A stretch of 64,000 bases of DNA. It comes from Sphingomonas sp. BAUL-RG-20F-R05-02 (GTDB lineage Bacteria; Pseudomonadota; Alphaproteobacteria; Sphingomonadales; Sphingomonadaceae). The position numbers and the translations under genes are program-made. Below the pieces are notes generated by a model. It searched no databases. It was given only the letters and a program-made list of their open reading frames with translations, and was not told where the DNA came from. The stretch lies in assembly GCF_022662305.1 (NCBI RefSeq), contig NZ_JAKNQH010000001.1, forward strand, positions 62,001 through 126,000, in the 5' to 3' direction. Below are positions 42,541 through 51,309 of this stretch, in pieces (within the stretch, counting starts at the first letter, position 1; each line of letters begins with the position of its first letter).

Positions 42541-43230
42541 TCAGCGTTCGTTGCCGCGCTGTTCGATGCGGCCGAGGAGTTCGCGCAGCAACACGCCGAG
42601 ATCCTCACGACTGATGTCGAGCGGCTCGCCATAATCCGCAAGCACCGCGTCGATGTCATCTTCGCCAAGGGCGAGCGGCGCTTTCGGCGGGTGCGGGTGG
42701 GCAGGTGGATGCGCGTGGTGCGGATATGAGCGTCGCGTCGCGTTGTTGTAGACCAAAGCGACCGCCAGCAGCAGCGCCGAATTCAGCCCGACCGGAACCA
42801 GCGCGAAGCCGTAGCCGAGCGCGATGATATACGGGCCGCCGAGTACGGCCGTGAGCGCGACCGCGCCGCTTGGCGGATGGACGCAACGCAGCAGCGACGT
42901 GGCGAGCATGGTGCCGCCCACCGCCACCGACGCGGCGAGCAGCGGCGAGCCGATCCACCGCGCCGCCGTAACTCCGATCAACGCGGCGACGAGATTACCG
43001 CCGAGGATCGACCAGGGCTGCGCGAGCGGGCTTGCCGGCACGCCGAACAGCAGCACCGCCGATGCTCCCATCGGCGCGATCAGCAGTAGTGGTGCGGCGC
43101 CGGTACCGAACCACAAGGTCGACGCCAGCGCGGTGACGAGAATGCCGAGGAACGCACCAAAGCCGGCGCGAAGGCGCTCCGCAGGGCTGGTGGCGAGCAC
43201 TGGTGGCATCAGACGGGACAGCAGATCCAT
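42541..43230 (-). CDS. HPP family membrane protein
   Basis: A 229-residue protein with about five TM helices and the hallmark HPPSGAVALTAVLG motif (residues ~118-131). FGVPASPLAQPWSILGGNLV and LIAPMGASAVLLFG are also typical. A His/Pro-rich linker (PHHAHPPAHPHPPK) leads to an acidic C-terminal tail. HPP proteins are linked to anion transport, with nitrite transport shown in plant plastids and cyanobacteria; the bacterial role is less clear. Converges with DUF423 with three bases between stops. Confidence 0.9.
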   Translation of the reverse strand: MDLLSRLMPPVLATSPAERLRAGFGAFLGILVTALASTLWFGTGAAPLLLIAPMGASAVLLFGVPASPLAQPWSILGGNLVAALIGVTAARWIGSPLLAASVAVGGTMLATSLLRCVHPPSGAVALTAVLGGPYIIALGYGFALVPVGLNSALLLAVALVYNNATRRSYPHHAHPPAHPHPPKAPLALGEDDIDAVLADYGEPLDISREDLGVLLRELLGRIEQRGNER

Positions 43231-43279
43231 GCAATAGCGGCCGCGCAGGCCCTTCCTTTTACGATCGCGAAGGCGCGGA

Positions 43280-44425
43280 TCAGCGCTCTGGGGTTGGATC
43301 CGGGACCTTCAGCGCCGTCGTCAAATTTGCCCAGGCGGTTCCTGCCACCATGCGCGTTCGGCCAAGCTCGAACAGCGCCTGCATCGCGGGCTGCCGGAAG
43401 TCGAGCGAGGAAGACGTTTCCGTCGGCGGCACCGCCGCGACATACGTACCGACGTTGTTTTGCTGGCCGAAGGCTGCAACCGTAGCCAGTGACGTGCGCT
43501 GCGTTGCCTTGCTTGCAGTATCGAAACTGCGCGTCAGCAGCGAGATCAGCGAGCGTTTGGTCACAGCGAACTCGTCATCCGCCTTGCCGTTGATCAGCAC
43601 GTAGATGCGGCCGCCGCTGCCGCGCCCGGTGGGGGCGATCAGCGCGGTGTCGGGCAGCGCGAAGAACGCGCCGATCGTGCTGCCGTCGACGTGCAGTTCC
43701 TGCGCGACGTGGTTGCCCATCTGCGCCGAGATCATCACCGGCGGAAACACGCCGGGGATCGCGGCGGAGGCGGTGAGGACGGTCGCGAACAGCGCGCGCG
43801 CGGCTGTGCCGCCGTGTGCGGCGATCGCGCCCATGTCCCACACGACAAGATCCTGGCTGTCGAGATCGGTGGTGGCGATCAGCAGTTTGCGCCCGCGTGC
43901 GTTCTCGGCGGCGACGGCGGCGAGCAGCCGCGGCGTCACAAAACTGTCGACCAAAGCACGCAACCGCTTGCCCGTGTAGATACTGTCGCGGAACAATGGA
44001 TTCACGAAGGGGAAAGGCAGCAGATGCGAGGCGCGGCCGTCGGTGAAGCCGGTCTTCATCTCGGCATCCCATTTGGGCCCTAGGAACGCGAAGGGCGCGA
44101 TCAGGGCGCCGGTGCTCACGCCGGTGACAACGCTGAACTCGGGGCGGGTGCCTGCCTGTGTCCAGCCATACAGTACGCCCGCGCCGAACGCTCCGTTCGC
44201 GCCACCGCCCGACAGCGCCAGCATGATCGGGGGAGTGCCGGCGGCATCGGCGTGAAACATCGCGCGTACGGCCGGATCATCGGGACCGTAACGCACATGC
44301 GGGAACCCGACCGGGTAGGCGATGGCGTGTTCGGCTTGCGTGAACGGCTCACGCGGGATGGTGACGCAGCCGCTGGTCGCGAGCAGCAGCGCCGCCAGTC
44401 CGGCACGGTACCACGAGCGTATCAT
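43280..44425 (-). CDS. Patatin-like phospholipase, lipoprotein
   Basis: A 381-residue lipoprotein with signal MIRSWYRAGLAALLLATSGC (lipidated Cys20). The patatin domain has the oxyanion loop LSGGGANGAFGAGVLYG (residues ~71-87), the nucleophile Ser104 in GVSTGALIAP, and the catalytic Asp in HVDGSTIGAFF. The Ser-Asp dyad appears complete, so acyl hydrolase activity in the outer envelope is likely; the lipid substrate is unknown. Its start overlaps the aroB stop (ATGA), so it is co-transcribed with aroK-aroB. Confidence 0.9.
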   Translation of the reverse strand: MIRSWYRAGLAALLLATSGCVTIPREPFTQAEHAIAYPVGFPHVRYGPDDPAVRAMFHADAAGTPPIMLALSGGGANGAFGAGVLYGWTQAGTRPEFSVVTGVSTGALIAPFAFLGPKWDAEMKTGFTDGRASHLLPFPFVNPLFRDSIYTGKRLRALVDSFVTPRLLAAVAAENARGRKLLIATTDLDSQDLVVWDMGAIAAHGGTAARALFATVLTASAAIPGVFPPVMISAQMGNHVAQELHVDGSTIGAFFALPDTALIAPTGRGSGGRIYVLINGKADDEFAVTKRSLISLLTRSFDTASKATQRTSLATVAAFGQQNNVGTYVAAVPPTETSSSLDFRQPAMQALFELGRTRMVAGTAWANLTTALKVPDPTPER

Positions 44426-45522
44426 CGTGGATCCCGGTTGAGAAAGGCTGCAACCGCATCGAGATCCACCGACGTGTCGACGAAACTTTGCCCGATGCCG
44501 CGTGCGAGCAGAAAGGGGAGGGTGCCGGCGTCCATCTTCTTGTCGTGCAGCATGTGCGCGACGAGCACCTCGCCGCTGGCCACGATGCCGGCAGCCGCAA
44601 GGCCGTCCGGCAGGCCGACGCTGCGCAGATGCGCGGCAACCCGCGCCGCCTCCGCCTGTGGCGCAAGACCCTTCGCGGCCGAGAACCCATAGGCCAGCGC
44701 CATGCCGGCGGCGACCGCCTCGCCATGCAGCAGCCGGTCGGAAAAGCCCGCCTCCGCCTCAAGCGCATGCCCGAACGTGTGGCCTAGGTTCAGTAGCGCC
44801 CGGCGTCCCCTGGTTTCGCGTTCGTCCTCCGCGACGATGCGCGCCTTGGCGGCGACGGAGTATGCAATGGCATGTTCGCGCAAGGCAAGATCGCCCGCGA
44901 GCAAGGCTGCGCCGTTCGCCTCGCACCAAGCGAAGAAGTCGGCATCGTCGATCAGGCCGTATTTCACCACCTCGGCATAACCCGCGCGTACCTGCCGCAG
45001 CGGCAGCGTTTCCAGGACGACAGGGTCGATCAGTACCAACGCCGGCTGATGGAATGCGCCGATCAGGTTCTTGCCGGCCTGCGTGTTGATCGCGGTCTTC
45101 CCGCCGACCGACGAATCGACCTGCGCGAGCAGCGTGGTCGGCACCTGCACGAAGCCGCAGCCGCGTTTGAGGATGCTGCACGCAAACCCGACCAGATCGC
45201 CGATCACACCGCCGCCGAGGGCGATGACATGATCGCCACGTTCGATGCCGAGATCGAGCAGCCGATCCGTCAGATGCTCCAGCATGGCCCAGCTTTTGGT
45301 CGATTCGCCCGGCGGCAGCACGATCGCCTCGCTCTCGACCCCCGCGTCGGAGAGTGCGCCGCGCAGCACGTCGAGATGCGGCCGCACGTTCTCGTCGGTG
45401 ACGATCGCCATCACCCGCCCGCGGGCGAGCGGCTTCAAGTGTTCGGCGGCGCGGGCGAGCAGCCCGGCTTCGATCACCACGTCATAGCTGCGCGTGCCGA
45501 GCCCGACACGGACGATCGTCAT
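44422..45522 (-). CDS. aroB: 3-dehydroquinate synthase
   Basis: Second step of the shikimate pathway, DAHP to 3-dehydroquinate, NAD- and metal-dependent. The 366-residue protein shows the NAD loop ALGGGVIGDLVGFACSI (residues ~103-119), the substrate loop TTLLAQVDSSVGGKTAIN, and the metal ligands in AGYAEVVKYG (Glu), LGHTFGHALE (His) and LLHGEAVAAGM (His). The start overlaps the aroK stop (ATGA), the common aroK-aroB pairing. Confidence 0.96.
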   Translation of the reverse strand: MTIVRVGLGTRSYDVVIEAGLLARAAEHLKPLARGRVMAIVTDENVRPHLDVLRGALSDAGVESEAIVLPPGESTKSWAMLEHLTDRLLDLGIERGDHVIALGGGVIGDLVGFACSILKRGCGFVQVPTTLLAQVDSSVGGKTAINTQAGKNLIGAFHQPALVLIDPVVLETLPLRQVRAGYAEVVKYGLIDDADFFAWCEANGAALLAGDLALREHAIAYSVAAKARIVAEDERETRGRRALLNLGHTFGHALEAEAGFSDRLLHGEAVAAGMALAYGFSAAKGLAPQAEAARVAAHLRSVGLPDGLAAAGIVASGEVLVAHMLHDKKMDAGTLPFLLARGIGQSFVDTSVDLDAVAAFLNRDPR

Positions 45523-46058
45523 AATCCGATAGCCTTGAGAATGGCGTTGACGGTCAGATCATGCGGGGCATGCTGGCTGACGACGCGGAGGTGGGATTGG
45601 GCATAGATCGGGTTGCGCACCCGCGCGAGATTTTCGAGAATGTGGCGCGGATCGCCGTCGCGCAGCAGCGGCCGGGTATCGCGCCTTGCCACGCGGCTGA
45701 CCAGTACCTCGGGGCTGGCGTCGAGCCATATCGCCAGCGCGCTCGCGAGGATCAGCGCACGCGTATCGTCCTGGATGAACGCACCGCCGCCGGTGGCGAT
45801 CACACGCGGTTCGCCGTTCATCAGCCGCGCGATCACCCGGCGCTCGCCATCGCGAAAGTGCGCCTCACCGAAGCGGGAGAAGATGTCCGACACCGTCATG
45901 CCTGCCGCCGTTTCGATCTCCGTATCGGCATCGACGAAGGGCAAACGCAGGCGCTGGGCGAGCCGACGGCCGACGGTCGACTTGCCGGCGCCCATCAGTC
46001 CGACGAGGACGATCGGCTGGCCATGCCAGACAGGATTGGGGGCGGGGCTTTGCAACAT
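45519..46058 (-). CDS. aroK: Shikimate kinase
   Basis: Phosphorylates shikimate with ATP. The 179-residue P-loop kinase has Walker A GLMGAGKST with Lys26, the shikimate-binding FVDADTEIE and GEAHFRDGERRVI, the GGGAF loop, and the lid region RDTRPLLRDGDPR. I chose the ATG at 46056-46058 (MLQSPAPNPVW); a longer frame to 46124 would add 22 residues without family similarity. Divergent from the 45-residue membrane protein gene. Confidence 0.95.
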   Translation of the reverse strand: MLQSPAPNPVWHGQPIVLVGLMGAGKSTVGRRLAQRLRLPFVDADTEIETAAGMTVSDIFSRFGEAHFRDGERRVIARLMNGEPRVIATGGGAFIQDDTRALILASALAIWLDASPEVLVSRVARRDTRPLLRDGDPRHILENLARVRNPIYAQSHLRVVSQHAPHDLTVNAILKAIGL

Positions 46059-46142
46059 CGGAAACGGGCTATACAGCGCACCCGCCGCTCGGGCAAAAGG
46101 GCCTGCCGGGCCGGTTCCGCCCAATTGTTACAAGGTTTGCCA

Positions 46143-46280
46143 ATGTCCCGCTCGCTGCTTTCGCTTCTGGTCGTGGTCGTCGTGCTCGTCGGCGGAATGT
46201 TTCTGCTTGCCGGCCGCGCGCACGAGAAGCCCCTGACCCATGTCGAGAAGGTTGTCACGCTTGCGAATCTCCAGGGCTGA
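46143..46280 (+). CDS. 45-residue single-pass membrane protein
   Basis: Small protein with one strongly hydrophobic helix (SLLSLLVVVVVLVGGMFLLA, residues ~4-23) and a polar tail ending VEKVVTLANLQG. The tail is probably periplasmic. I recall similar short proteins in this position in sphingomonads, which supports it as a real gene, though no family name is known to me. It overlaps the downstream large secreted protein by 41 bases in another frame if the ATG at 46240 is used. Confidence 0.6.
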   Translation: MSRSLLSLLVVVVVLVGGMFLLAGRAHEKPLTHVEKVVTLANLQG

Positions 46281-48084
46281 TCTCCCGCTACTCGCATTGG
46301 TGACGGCGATCGCGCTGGGTGTGGGGATTCCTGCACTCGGCCAGAGTTCGCCGCAGTCGATCCTTCCGCCCGGCTTTGGCGATCCCGCCGCCACGCCGAC
46401 CCCGTCCGCACGCCCGTCGCCCGCGGGCAACGCGGTCGTGCGCAGCGTGCCTGCGCCCGTGGCAGCACCGCTGCCCGCCAGCAACGGCGCACCGCCGCCG
46501 GTCACGCTCCCCAGCAGCACGCCGACGCCGCTGCCGAGCGGCATGCCCACTCCGGGCGCCATCGCGCTGCCGGTGCGGTACGACATGCCTGCTTATGCGC
46601 GGCGCTCGCTGGCCCAGGTCGGGCCGGTCGGCCGGGCTGACGGTGGACTGCCGGCGCAGGCGTTCGGCAATGCGTCCGGCCGCTATGTAGAGGGGCTGAT
46701 GCGCGGGCTAAACCTGCCGATCGCGTCGCGCTGGGTAGCGATCGCGCTGCGCCGTGCGCTCGTGTCCAAAGTCGATACGCCCGCCGGGGTCAACGGCGCG
46801 GACTTCGCGGCGGAGCGGGCCTGGCTGCTGCTGCGCATGGGCGACTCGGTTGCGGCGCGCGGTGTGGTGCAGAGCGTCGACAATCAGGATTACACGCCCA
46901 AGCTCTACGAGATCGCGATGCAGTCGGCGCTTGCCAACGGCGACCCGGCCGAACTGTGTCCGCTTGCCGAGGGCGGCTACGCACTTGGTTTCGAGCGTGG
47001 CTGGGTGCTGGCGCGCGCGATGTGCGCCGGGCTGGCGGGCAACCCGAGCAAGGTCGCGCCGCTGATCGCCGCTGCCAAGAAAAGCCACGTGGCGACCGGC
47101 ATCGATCTGTTGCTCGCGCAGAAGATCGCCGGTGCCGGCGCGCGGGGCCGTCAGGCGGTGACGATCGAGTGGGATGACGTCGATCACCTCACCGCCTGGC
47201 GCTACGGTCTCGCGATGGCCTCGGCGACAGAGATTCCTCAGCCGCTGCTCGACGCGACCGGCCGCAACGTGATGGCATGGCGCGCGCTGTCGCCCATGCT
47301 CGCCGCCCACGTCCGCGCGCCGGGCGCGGAACTGGCGGCAGCGCGCGGTGTGTTCTCGAGCGCGGCGCTGGTCGACCTCTACGGTATGGTCACCGAGGAA
47401 GGGGACGAGGCGTTGCCGGAGGCGGCGATCGCGCGGGATTTGCAGACCGCGTATAGCGGCGGCGATATCTCCGCACGGCTGAACGCGATCAAATCGCTGT
47501 GGGACGCACCGAAATCCGACGCAGGCCGGTATGCCCGGCTGGTGTTGACCGCAGGGGCGGCCGCGCGCATGCCGGCCGGCACGCAAGGTGCGGATGCCGA
47601 CCGGCTCGTCGCTGCGATGCTTGCGGCAGGCCATGACGTTACCGCGCAGAAGTGGCGCGCTGCCGTAGCCACGTCGAGCGACGCGTGGGCGATGCTTGCG
47701 CTCGCCGATCCTGGAATGCCGCGCTATCGCTTTGCGGCGGTCAGCAACTATGCCGGTGCAGGCAACAATGCGACGTTGAAGCGACGCATGTTCTTTGCCG
47801 GGCTGGCCGGGCTGGGGCGCATGTCGGCGAGCGATGTCGAGCAGGGCGCGCAATCGCTCGACATCCGCATCGGGCAGGAAAACGCCTGGACGCGCGCGAT
47901 CGGTCGGGCGGCAATGTCGAACCAGCCGGGAACGGTGGTGCTGCTCGCGGCCGTCGGCATGCAGACGCCGACGTGGGGCGGCGTTTCGCCGGAAGCGCTG
48001 TACCATATCGTCGTGGCGCTACGCACGGTCGGCCTCGAAGGCGAGGCACGGATGATCGCGGCGGAGGCGCTCGCCCGGCTTTGA
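46240..48084 (+). CDS. Large secreted hypothetical protein
   Basis: A 614-residue protein. An N-terminal signal-peptide-like segment (LPLLALVTAIALGVGIPALG) precedes a Pro/Ala-rich low-complexity stretch (residues ~35-110) and then an all-helical region to the C-terminus that resembles solenoid repeats (for example ERAWLLLRMGDSVAARGVVQ). No catalytic motif is visible and no family is recognised. The ATG at 46240 lies inside the preceding 45-residue gene; a TTG at 46261 is another start. The stop overlaps the recombinase start (TTGA). Probably periplasmic or envelope-associated. Confidence 0.75.
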   Translation: MSRRLSRLRISRADLPLLALVTAIALGVGIPALGQSSPQSILPPGFGDPAATPTPSARPSPAGNAVVRSVPAPVAAPLPASNGAPPPVTLPSSTPTPLPSGMPTPGAIALPVRYDMPAYARRSLAQVGPVGRADGGLPAQAFGNASGRYVEGLMRGLNLPIASRWVAIALRRALVSKVDTPAGVNGADFAAERAWLLLRMGDSVAARGVVQSVDNQDYTPKLYEIAMQSALANGDPAELCPLAEGGYALGFERGWVLARAMCAGLAGNPSKVAPLIAAAKKSHVATGIDLLLAQKIAGAGARGRQAVTIEWDDVDHLTAWRYGLAMASATEIPQPLLDATGRNVMAWRALSPMLAAHVRAPGAELAAARGVFSSAALVDLYGMVTEEGDEALPEAAIARDLQTAYSGGDISARLNAIKSLWDAPKSDAGRYARLVLTAGAAARMPAGTQGADADRLVAAMLAAGHDVTAQKWRAAVATSSDAWAMLALADPGMPRYRFAAVSNYAGAGNNATLKRRMFFAGLAGLGRMSASDVEQGAQSLDIRIGQENAWTRAIGRAAMSNQPGTVVLLAAVGMQTPTWGGVSPEALYHIVVALRTVGLEGEARMIAAEALARL

Positions 48085-49028
48085 TCGAGGTGCCGCCTCC
48101 CGGCGCCGACCGCGCGCTGATCGAGCGGTTCCTCGAGATGATGGCGGCGGAACGGGGGGCTGCGAAGAACACGCTGGCCGCCTATCGCAGCGATCTCGCG
48201 CTCGCGTCGGATTTTCTGGCAGGCAGGTTGGCAGCCGCCAGCGCCGACGATCTGATGCGGCTCGCCGGCATGTGGGCGGACCTGTCGCACGCGACGGTTG
48301 CGCGCAAGTCCGCGGCGTTGCGGCGGTTCTTCGCGTTTCTCGCGGATGAGGGGCACCGCACGGACGATCCCCGTGCTGCGCTGCCCCGGCCCGGCACCCG
48401 CCGTCCGCTCCCCAAAGTGCTGAGCCATGCCGATGTCGATCGCCTGTTCGCGGTCATCGCCGAACGGCTGGCGGCGGAACCGCTCGATCCGCGCGACCTG
48501 CGGCTCTCCGCGCTGGTGGAGTTGTTGTACGGATCAGGCCTGCGTGCGACCGAACTGGTGTCGCTGCCGCGCGGCGCGGTCGCACCCGACCGGCCTTACT
48601 GCATCCTGCGCGGTAAGGGCGGGCGCGAGCGGCTTGTACCGATTTCGGACCGGGCACGCGCGGCGGTCGCCGCCTGGCGCGTGCATGTGCCGGCGGATCA
48701 GCCGTGGCTGTTCCCGTCCGGCAAAAGCTTCTTGTCGCGCGTGCGATTGTTCCAGGTGTTGCGCGATCTTGGTGGGGCGGCGGGGATCCCGCACGATCGG
48801 ATTTCCCCGCATGTGCTGCGCCATGCCTTCGCCACGCATCTGCTCGCCGGCGGCGCGGACCTGCGCGCGCTCCAGACCATGCTCGGCCATGCCGATATCG
48901 CGACAACGGAAATCTATACGCATGTCGACGCGAGCCGGCTGGTGGCGCTGGTCAACGAACGGCACCCCCTTGCGGAAGCGCAGGCGCGCCGCAATCGGGG
49001 CATGCTAGCGTCAGAGCGCATCGTGTAG
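48081..49028 (+). CDS. xerD: Tyrosine recombinase XerD/XerC
   Basis: Site-specific recombinase for chromosome dimer resolution. In 315 residues the N-terminal SAM-like domain (residues ~10-95) is followed by the catalytic domain with Arg in YGSGLRATELVSL, Lys in RGKGGRERLVPI, HVLRHAFATHLL (His and Arg), LGHADIATTEIYTH (His) and the nucleophile Tyr in IYTHV. XerC and XerD are hard to separate by eye; XerD is the more likely label. The start is TTG at 48081, overlapping the upstream stop; GTG at 48090 is an alternative. No integron or prophage features accompany it. Confidence 0.88.
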   Translation: MIEVPPPGADRALIERFLEMMAAERGAAKNTLAAYRSDLALASDFLAGRLAAASADDLMRLAGMWADLSHATVARKSAALRRFFAFLADEGHRTDDPRAALPRPGTRRPLPKVLSHADVDRLFAVIAERLAAEPLDPRDLRLSALVELLYGSGLRATELVSLPRGAVAPDRPYCILRGKGGRERLVPISDRARAAVAAWRVHVPADQPWLFPSGKSFLSRVRLFQVLRDLGGAAGIPHDRISPHVLRHAFATHLLAGGADLRALQTMLGHADIATTEIYTHVDASRLVALVNERHPLAEAQARRNRGMLASERIV

Positions 49029-49084
49029 CGCGGAAAGCGCGGTGTGTGCGTCGCGTTCTGCGTATGTCGTAACGTTGCGTCGCT

Positions 49085-49109
49085 GGAACATTCTCGACGG
49101 GGATTGGTT
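49085..49109 (+). promoter_or_regulatory. Possible ECF (EcfG-type) promoter
   Basis: GGAAC at 49085-49089 is followed after 16 bases by GGTT at 49106-49109. This is close to the GGAAC-N16/17-CGTT pattern of alphaproteobacterial general stress sigma factors. It lies about 30 bases before the next gene. The -10 deviates by one base, so this is tentative. Confidence 0.35.
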
Positions 49110-49139
49110 TCTGTGCCGTTACGACAAGGGAGATATGTA

Positions 49140-49463
49140 ATGGCTGAGTATCGCAATCCGGACGGCACCACGACCTATGTGGAGAAGCGCAGCAACACCG
49201 GTAAGGTTATCGGGCTTATCCTGCTCGCGATCGTGATCGTCGTCGGTATCTTGTTCGCGACCGGCTTCTGGAGCGCGGACGTGAAGGGTGGATCGCTTCC
49301 CAAGGTCAATGTCAGCGCCAAGGGTGGTGACATGCCAGACGTCGACATGCACTCCAAGGAAGTCGTCGTCGGCACCAGCAAGCAGACCGTGACGGTGCCG
49401 AAGGTTGAGACGAAGAAGACGACCGTCGACGTACCGACCGTTGGCGTCAAGGACGGCAACTAA
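49140..49463 (+). CDS. Single-pass membrane hypothetical protein
   Basis: A 107-residue protein with a polar N-terminus, one TM helix (VIGLILLAIVIVVGILFATG, residues ~23-42) and a periplasmic tail rich in Val/Lys/Thr (VVVGTSKQTVTVPKVETKKT) with repeating V-x-V patterns. GGGAG lies about eight bases before the ATG at 49140. No family recognised. A stress-type promoter may precede it. It stands between the recombinase and accA on the same strand. Confidence 0.75.
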   Translation: MAEYRNPDGTTTYVEKRSNTGKVIGLILLAIVIVVGILFATGFWSADVKGGSLPKVNVSAKGGDMPDVDMHSKEVVVGTSKQTVTVPKVETKKTTVDVPTVGVKDGN

Positions 49464-49608
49464 GCCCGATTGAAGCTATTGGGCGTCGCGTCGCGAAGGC
49501 GGCGCGGCGCCCATCGCATTTTGGAGTGGGGCTCGCGATGGCGAGACGGGGTTGCAGCGATGCGCACCATTGCCAACTCCGCCCTCAGCCCGTAACCGAC
49601 GCGGCCTG

Positions 49609-50556
49609 ATGGCAAGCTTTCTAGACTTTGAAAAACCGATCGCGGAGCTGCAGGCTCGCATCGATGAACTCCGTGAAACCGGCGCGGGCGGCACCGTCGA
49701 CATTTCCGCCGATGTCGCGAGGCTCCAGGCCAAATCCGACAAATTGCTGCGCGATACCTACGCGAAGCTGACGCCGTGGCAGAAGACGCTGGTGGCACGG
49801 CACGGTGAGCGGCCGCACTTCAAGGATTATGTCGCCGGATTGTTCGAGGGGTTCGTTCCCCTCGCCGGTGATCGCGCTTTTGGTGACGATCAGGCGATCC
49901 TCGGGGGTTTCGCGCGCTTTCGCGGCCAGCGCGTGATGGTGATCGGCCACGAAAAGGGCAACGACACCGCCTCGCGCATCCGCCACAATTTCGGGTCCGG
50001 CAAGCCGGAGGGCTATCGCAAGGCAATCCGCCTGATGCAGCTTGCCGATCGCTTCGGTTTGCCGGTGCTGACGCTGGTCGACACCTCCGGCGCGTTCCCG
50101 GGCGTGCAGGCGGAGGAGCGCGGCCAGGCCGAGGCGATCGCGCGGTCTACAGAGCAATGTCTCGCGCTCGGCGTGCCGATGATCGCGGCGATCGTAGGTG
50201 AGGGCGGATCCGGCGGCGCGATCGCGCTGGCGGCGGCAAGTCGCGTCCTGATGTTCGAGAATGCGGTCTATTCGGTAATCTCGCCCGAGGGTTGCGCCGC
50301 GATCCTGTGGCGCACCAACGAGCGCGCGCCCGATGCTGCCGAGGCGATGAAAGTCACCGCGCAGGATCTTAAGGGCCTGGGTGTGATCGATACGATCGTG
50401 CCCGAGCCGCTTGGTGGCGCGCATCGTGATCCGACTGCGGCGATCAGCGCGCTCGGCAATGCCATCGCCGAGTCGCTTGGCGAATTAAGCGGGCTCGATG
50501 CGGACGGGCTCCGCCGCGCTCGGCGTGAGAAGTTTCTGGCGATGGGTCGCCTCTGA
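49609..50556 (+). CDS. accA: Acetyl-CoA carboxylase carboxyltransferase subunit alpha
   Basis: Carboxyltransferase alpha subunit for malonyl-CoA formation in fatty acid synthesis. The 315-residue protein begins SFLDFEKPIAELQARIDELR, then LTPWQKTLVARHGERPHFKD, GHEKGNDTASRIRHNFGSGK, TLVDTSGAFPGVQAEERGQA and IVGEGGSGGAIALAAASRVL, all standard for AccA. The start at MASFLDF is conserved. accD is not in the window. Confidence 0.96.
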   Translation: MASFLDFEKPIAELQARIDELRETGAGGTVDISADVARLQAKSDKLLRDTYAKLTPWQKTLVARHGERPHFKDYVAGLFEGFVPLAGDRAFGDDQAILGGFARFRGQRVMVIGHEKGNDTASRIRHNFGSGKPEGYRKAIRLMQLADRFGLPVLTLVDTSGAFPGVQAEERGQAEAIARSTEQCLALGVPMIAAIVGEGGSGGAIALAAASRVLMFENAVYSVISPEGCAAILWRTNERAPDAAEAMKVTAQDLKGLGVIDTIVPEPLGGAHRDPTAAISALGNAIAESLGELSGLDADGLRRARREKFLAMGRL

Positions 50557-50699
50557 ACCGACGGCGTGCAACTCGCCTCGATAAAGTGGTGACGTTGCTG
50601 AACCTCTCTGTGCGCTGATTGCCGGGTCGCTGGATCGCGGTGCGTCACGCGTAGCCGAGTACCGCGAGCAAATACGCACTCATTACGTCCCGTAACAGA

Positions 50700-50733
50700 A
50701 AAGGGCGGCAGAACCTTGGTTCCGCCGCCCTTT
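50700..50733 (-). terminator. Terminator downstream of Flp pilin
   Basis: AAAGGGCGGCAGAACC (50700-50715) pairs with GGTTCCGCCGCCCTTT (50718-50733) with a single A-C mismatch and a TT loop, a 16-bp stem. On the minus strand it is followed by TTTTCTGTT, suiting termination of the pilin gene at 50754. It may also act on accA transcripts from the other side. Confidence 0.8.
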
Positions 50734-50753
50734 CCTATGTAAGCTTTAGGCGC

Positions 50754-50921
50754 TTACGAAGCCTTCATGTTGCTCGACACGTTGCCGAAGGTGGTCTTGA
50801 GCTGATTGCCCAGGCCCTGCATGGCGGCGATCGCGGCAACGGCGATCAGAGCAGCGATCAGGCCGTATTCGATTGCGGTGGCGCCCTTGCTGTTCTTGAT
50901 GAACTTGCGGATGGTCTGCAT
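50754..50921 (-). CDS. Flp/Fap-type pilin
   Basis: A 55-residue type IVb prepilin: MQTIRKFIKNSKGATAIEYG, then a hydrophobic helix (LIAALIAVAAIAAM) and a short polar tail ending NVSSNMKAS. Processing is expected after Gly13 with Glu at +5 (G|ATAIEYGL), the Flp/TadE-like prepilin rule. GGAG is eight bases before the ATG. Flp pili serve surface attachment and are assembled by a tad locus, which is not in this window. Confidence 0.9.
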   Translation of the reverse strand: MQTIRKFIKNSKGATAIEYGLIAALIAVAAIAAMQGLGNQLKTTFGNVSSNMKAS

Positions 50922-51054
50922 GTGTCCGGTCTCCAGTGATTCAGTAGCTTCAGTTACCCGGCTGAACCGGGAGTGCCGGGCCAGCGATGCCGGTTTAGGC
51001 GGTCACTCTTGATAAAACTTTAAGGCGGGGCAGAACTTCTACGTAGCCTGCGGC

Positions 51055-51240
51055 TCAGCCGGTCTTGCTGGCATGCTGAACCTGGGAGCTGACGTTGTTC
51101 CAGATGCCGGTCGTCGTTCCTGCCATTTCAACCAGTGCGGTAATCATCGTGATGACGACCAGCGCGGCAATCAGGCCATATTCGATGGCGGTGCCGCCCC
51201 GCCGATCCTGCAGAACCGTTTTGATCAGCTTGGCGAACAT
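51055..51240 (-). CDS. Second Flp/Fap-type pilin
   Basis: A 61-residue prepilin with MFAKLIKTVLQDRRGGTAIE then YGLIAALVVITMITALVEMA and a polar C-terminus. Cleavage is expected after Gly16 (G|TAIEYGLI, with Glu four residues on). It shares the EYGLIAAL core with the first pilin 133 bases downstream but differs in the tail, so the two are diverged paralogues. The start is the ATG at 51238-51240; a longer frame to 51414 lacks support. No tad assembly gene lies in the window. Confidence 0.85.
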   Translation of the reverse strand: MFAKLIKTVLQDRRGGTAIEYGLIAALVVITMITALVEMAGTTTGIWNNVSSQVQHASKTG

Positions 51241-51309
51241 GCTTCTTGCCCCGGAGCGGAAAATCCCGTCGTGGGGATAGCAAGGCAATCTTAAGGAAAG
51301 GCGAAGGGC

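Noticed and set aside
48081..49028. Integron or phage integrase call for the tyrosine recombinase
   Set aside because: Length and context (housekeeping neighbours, no att repeats or cargo) fit XerC/XerD.
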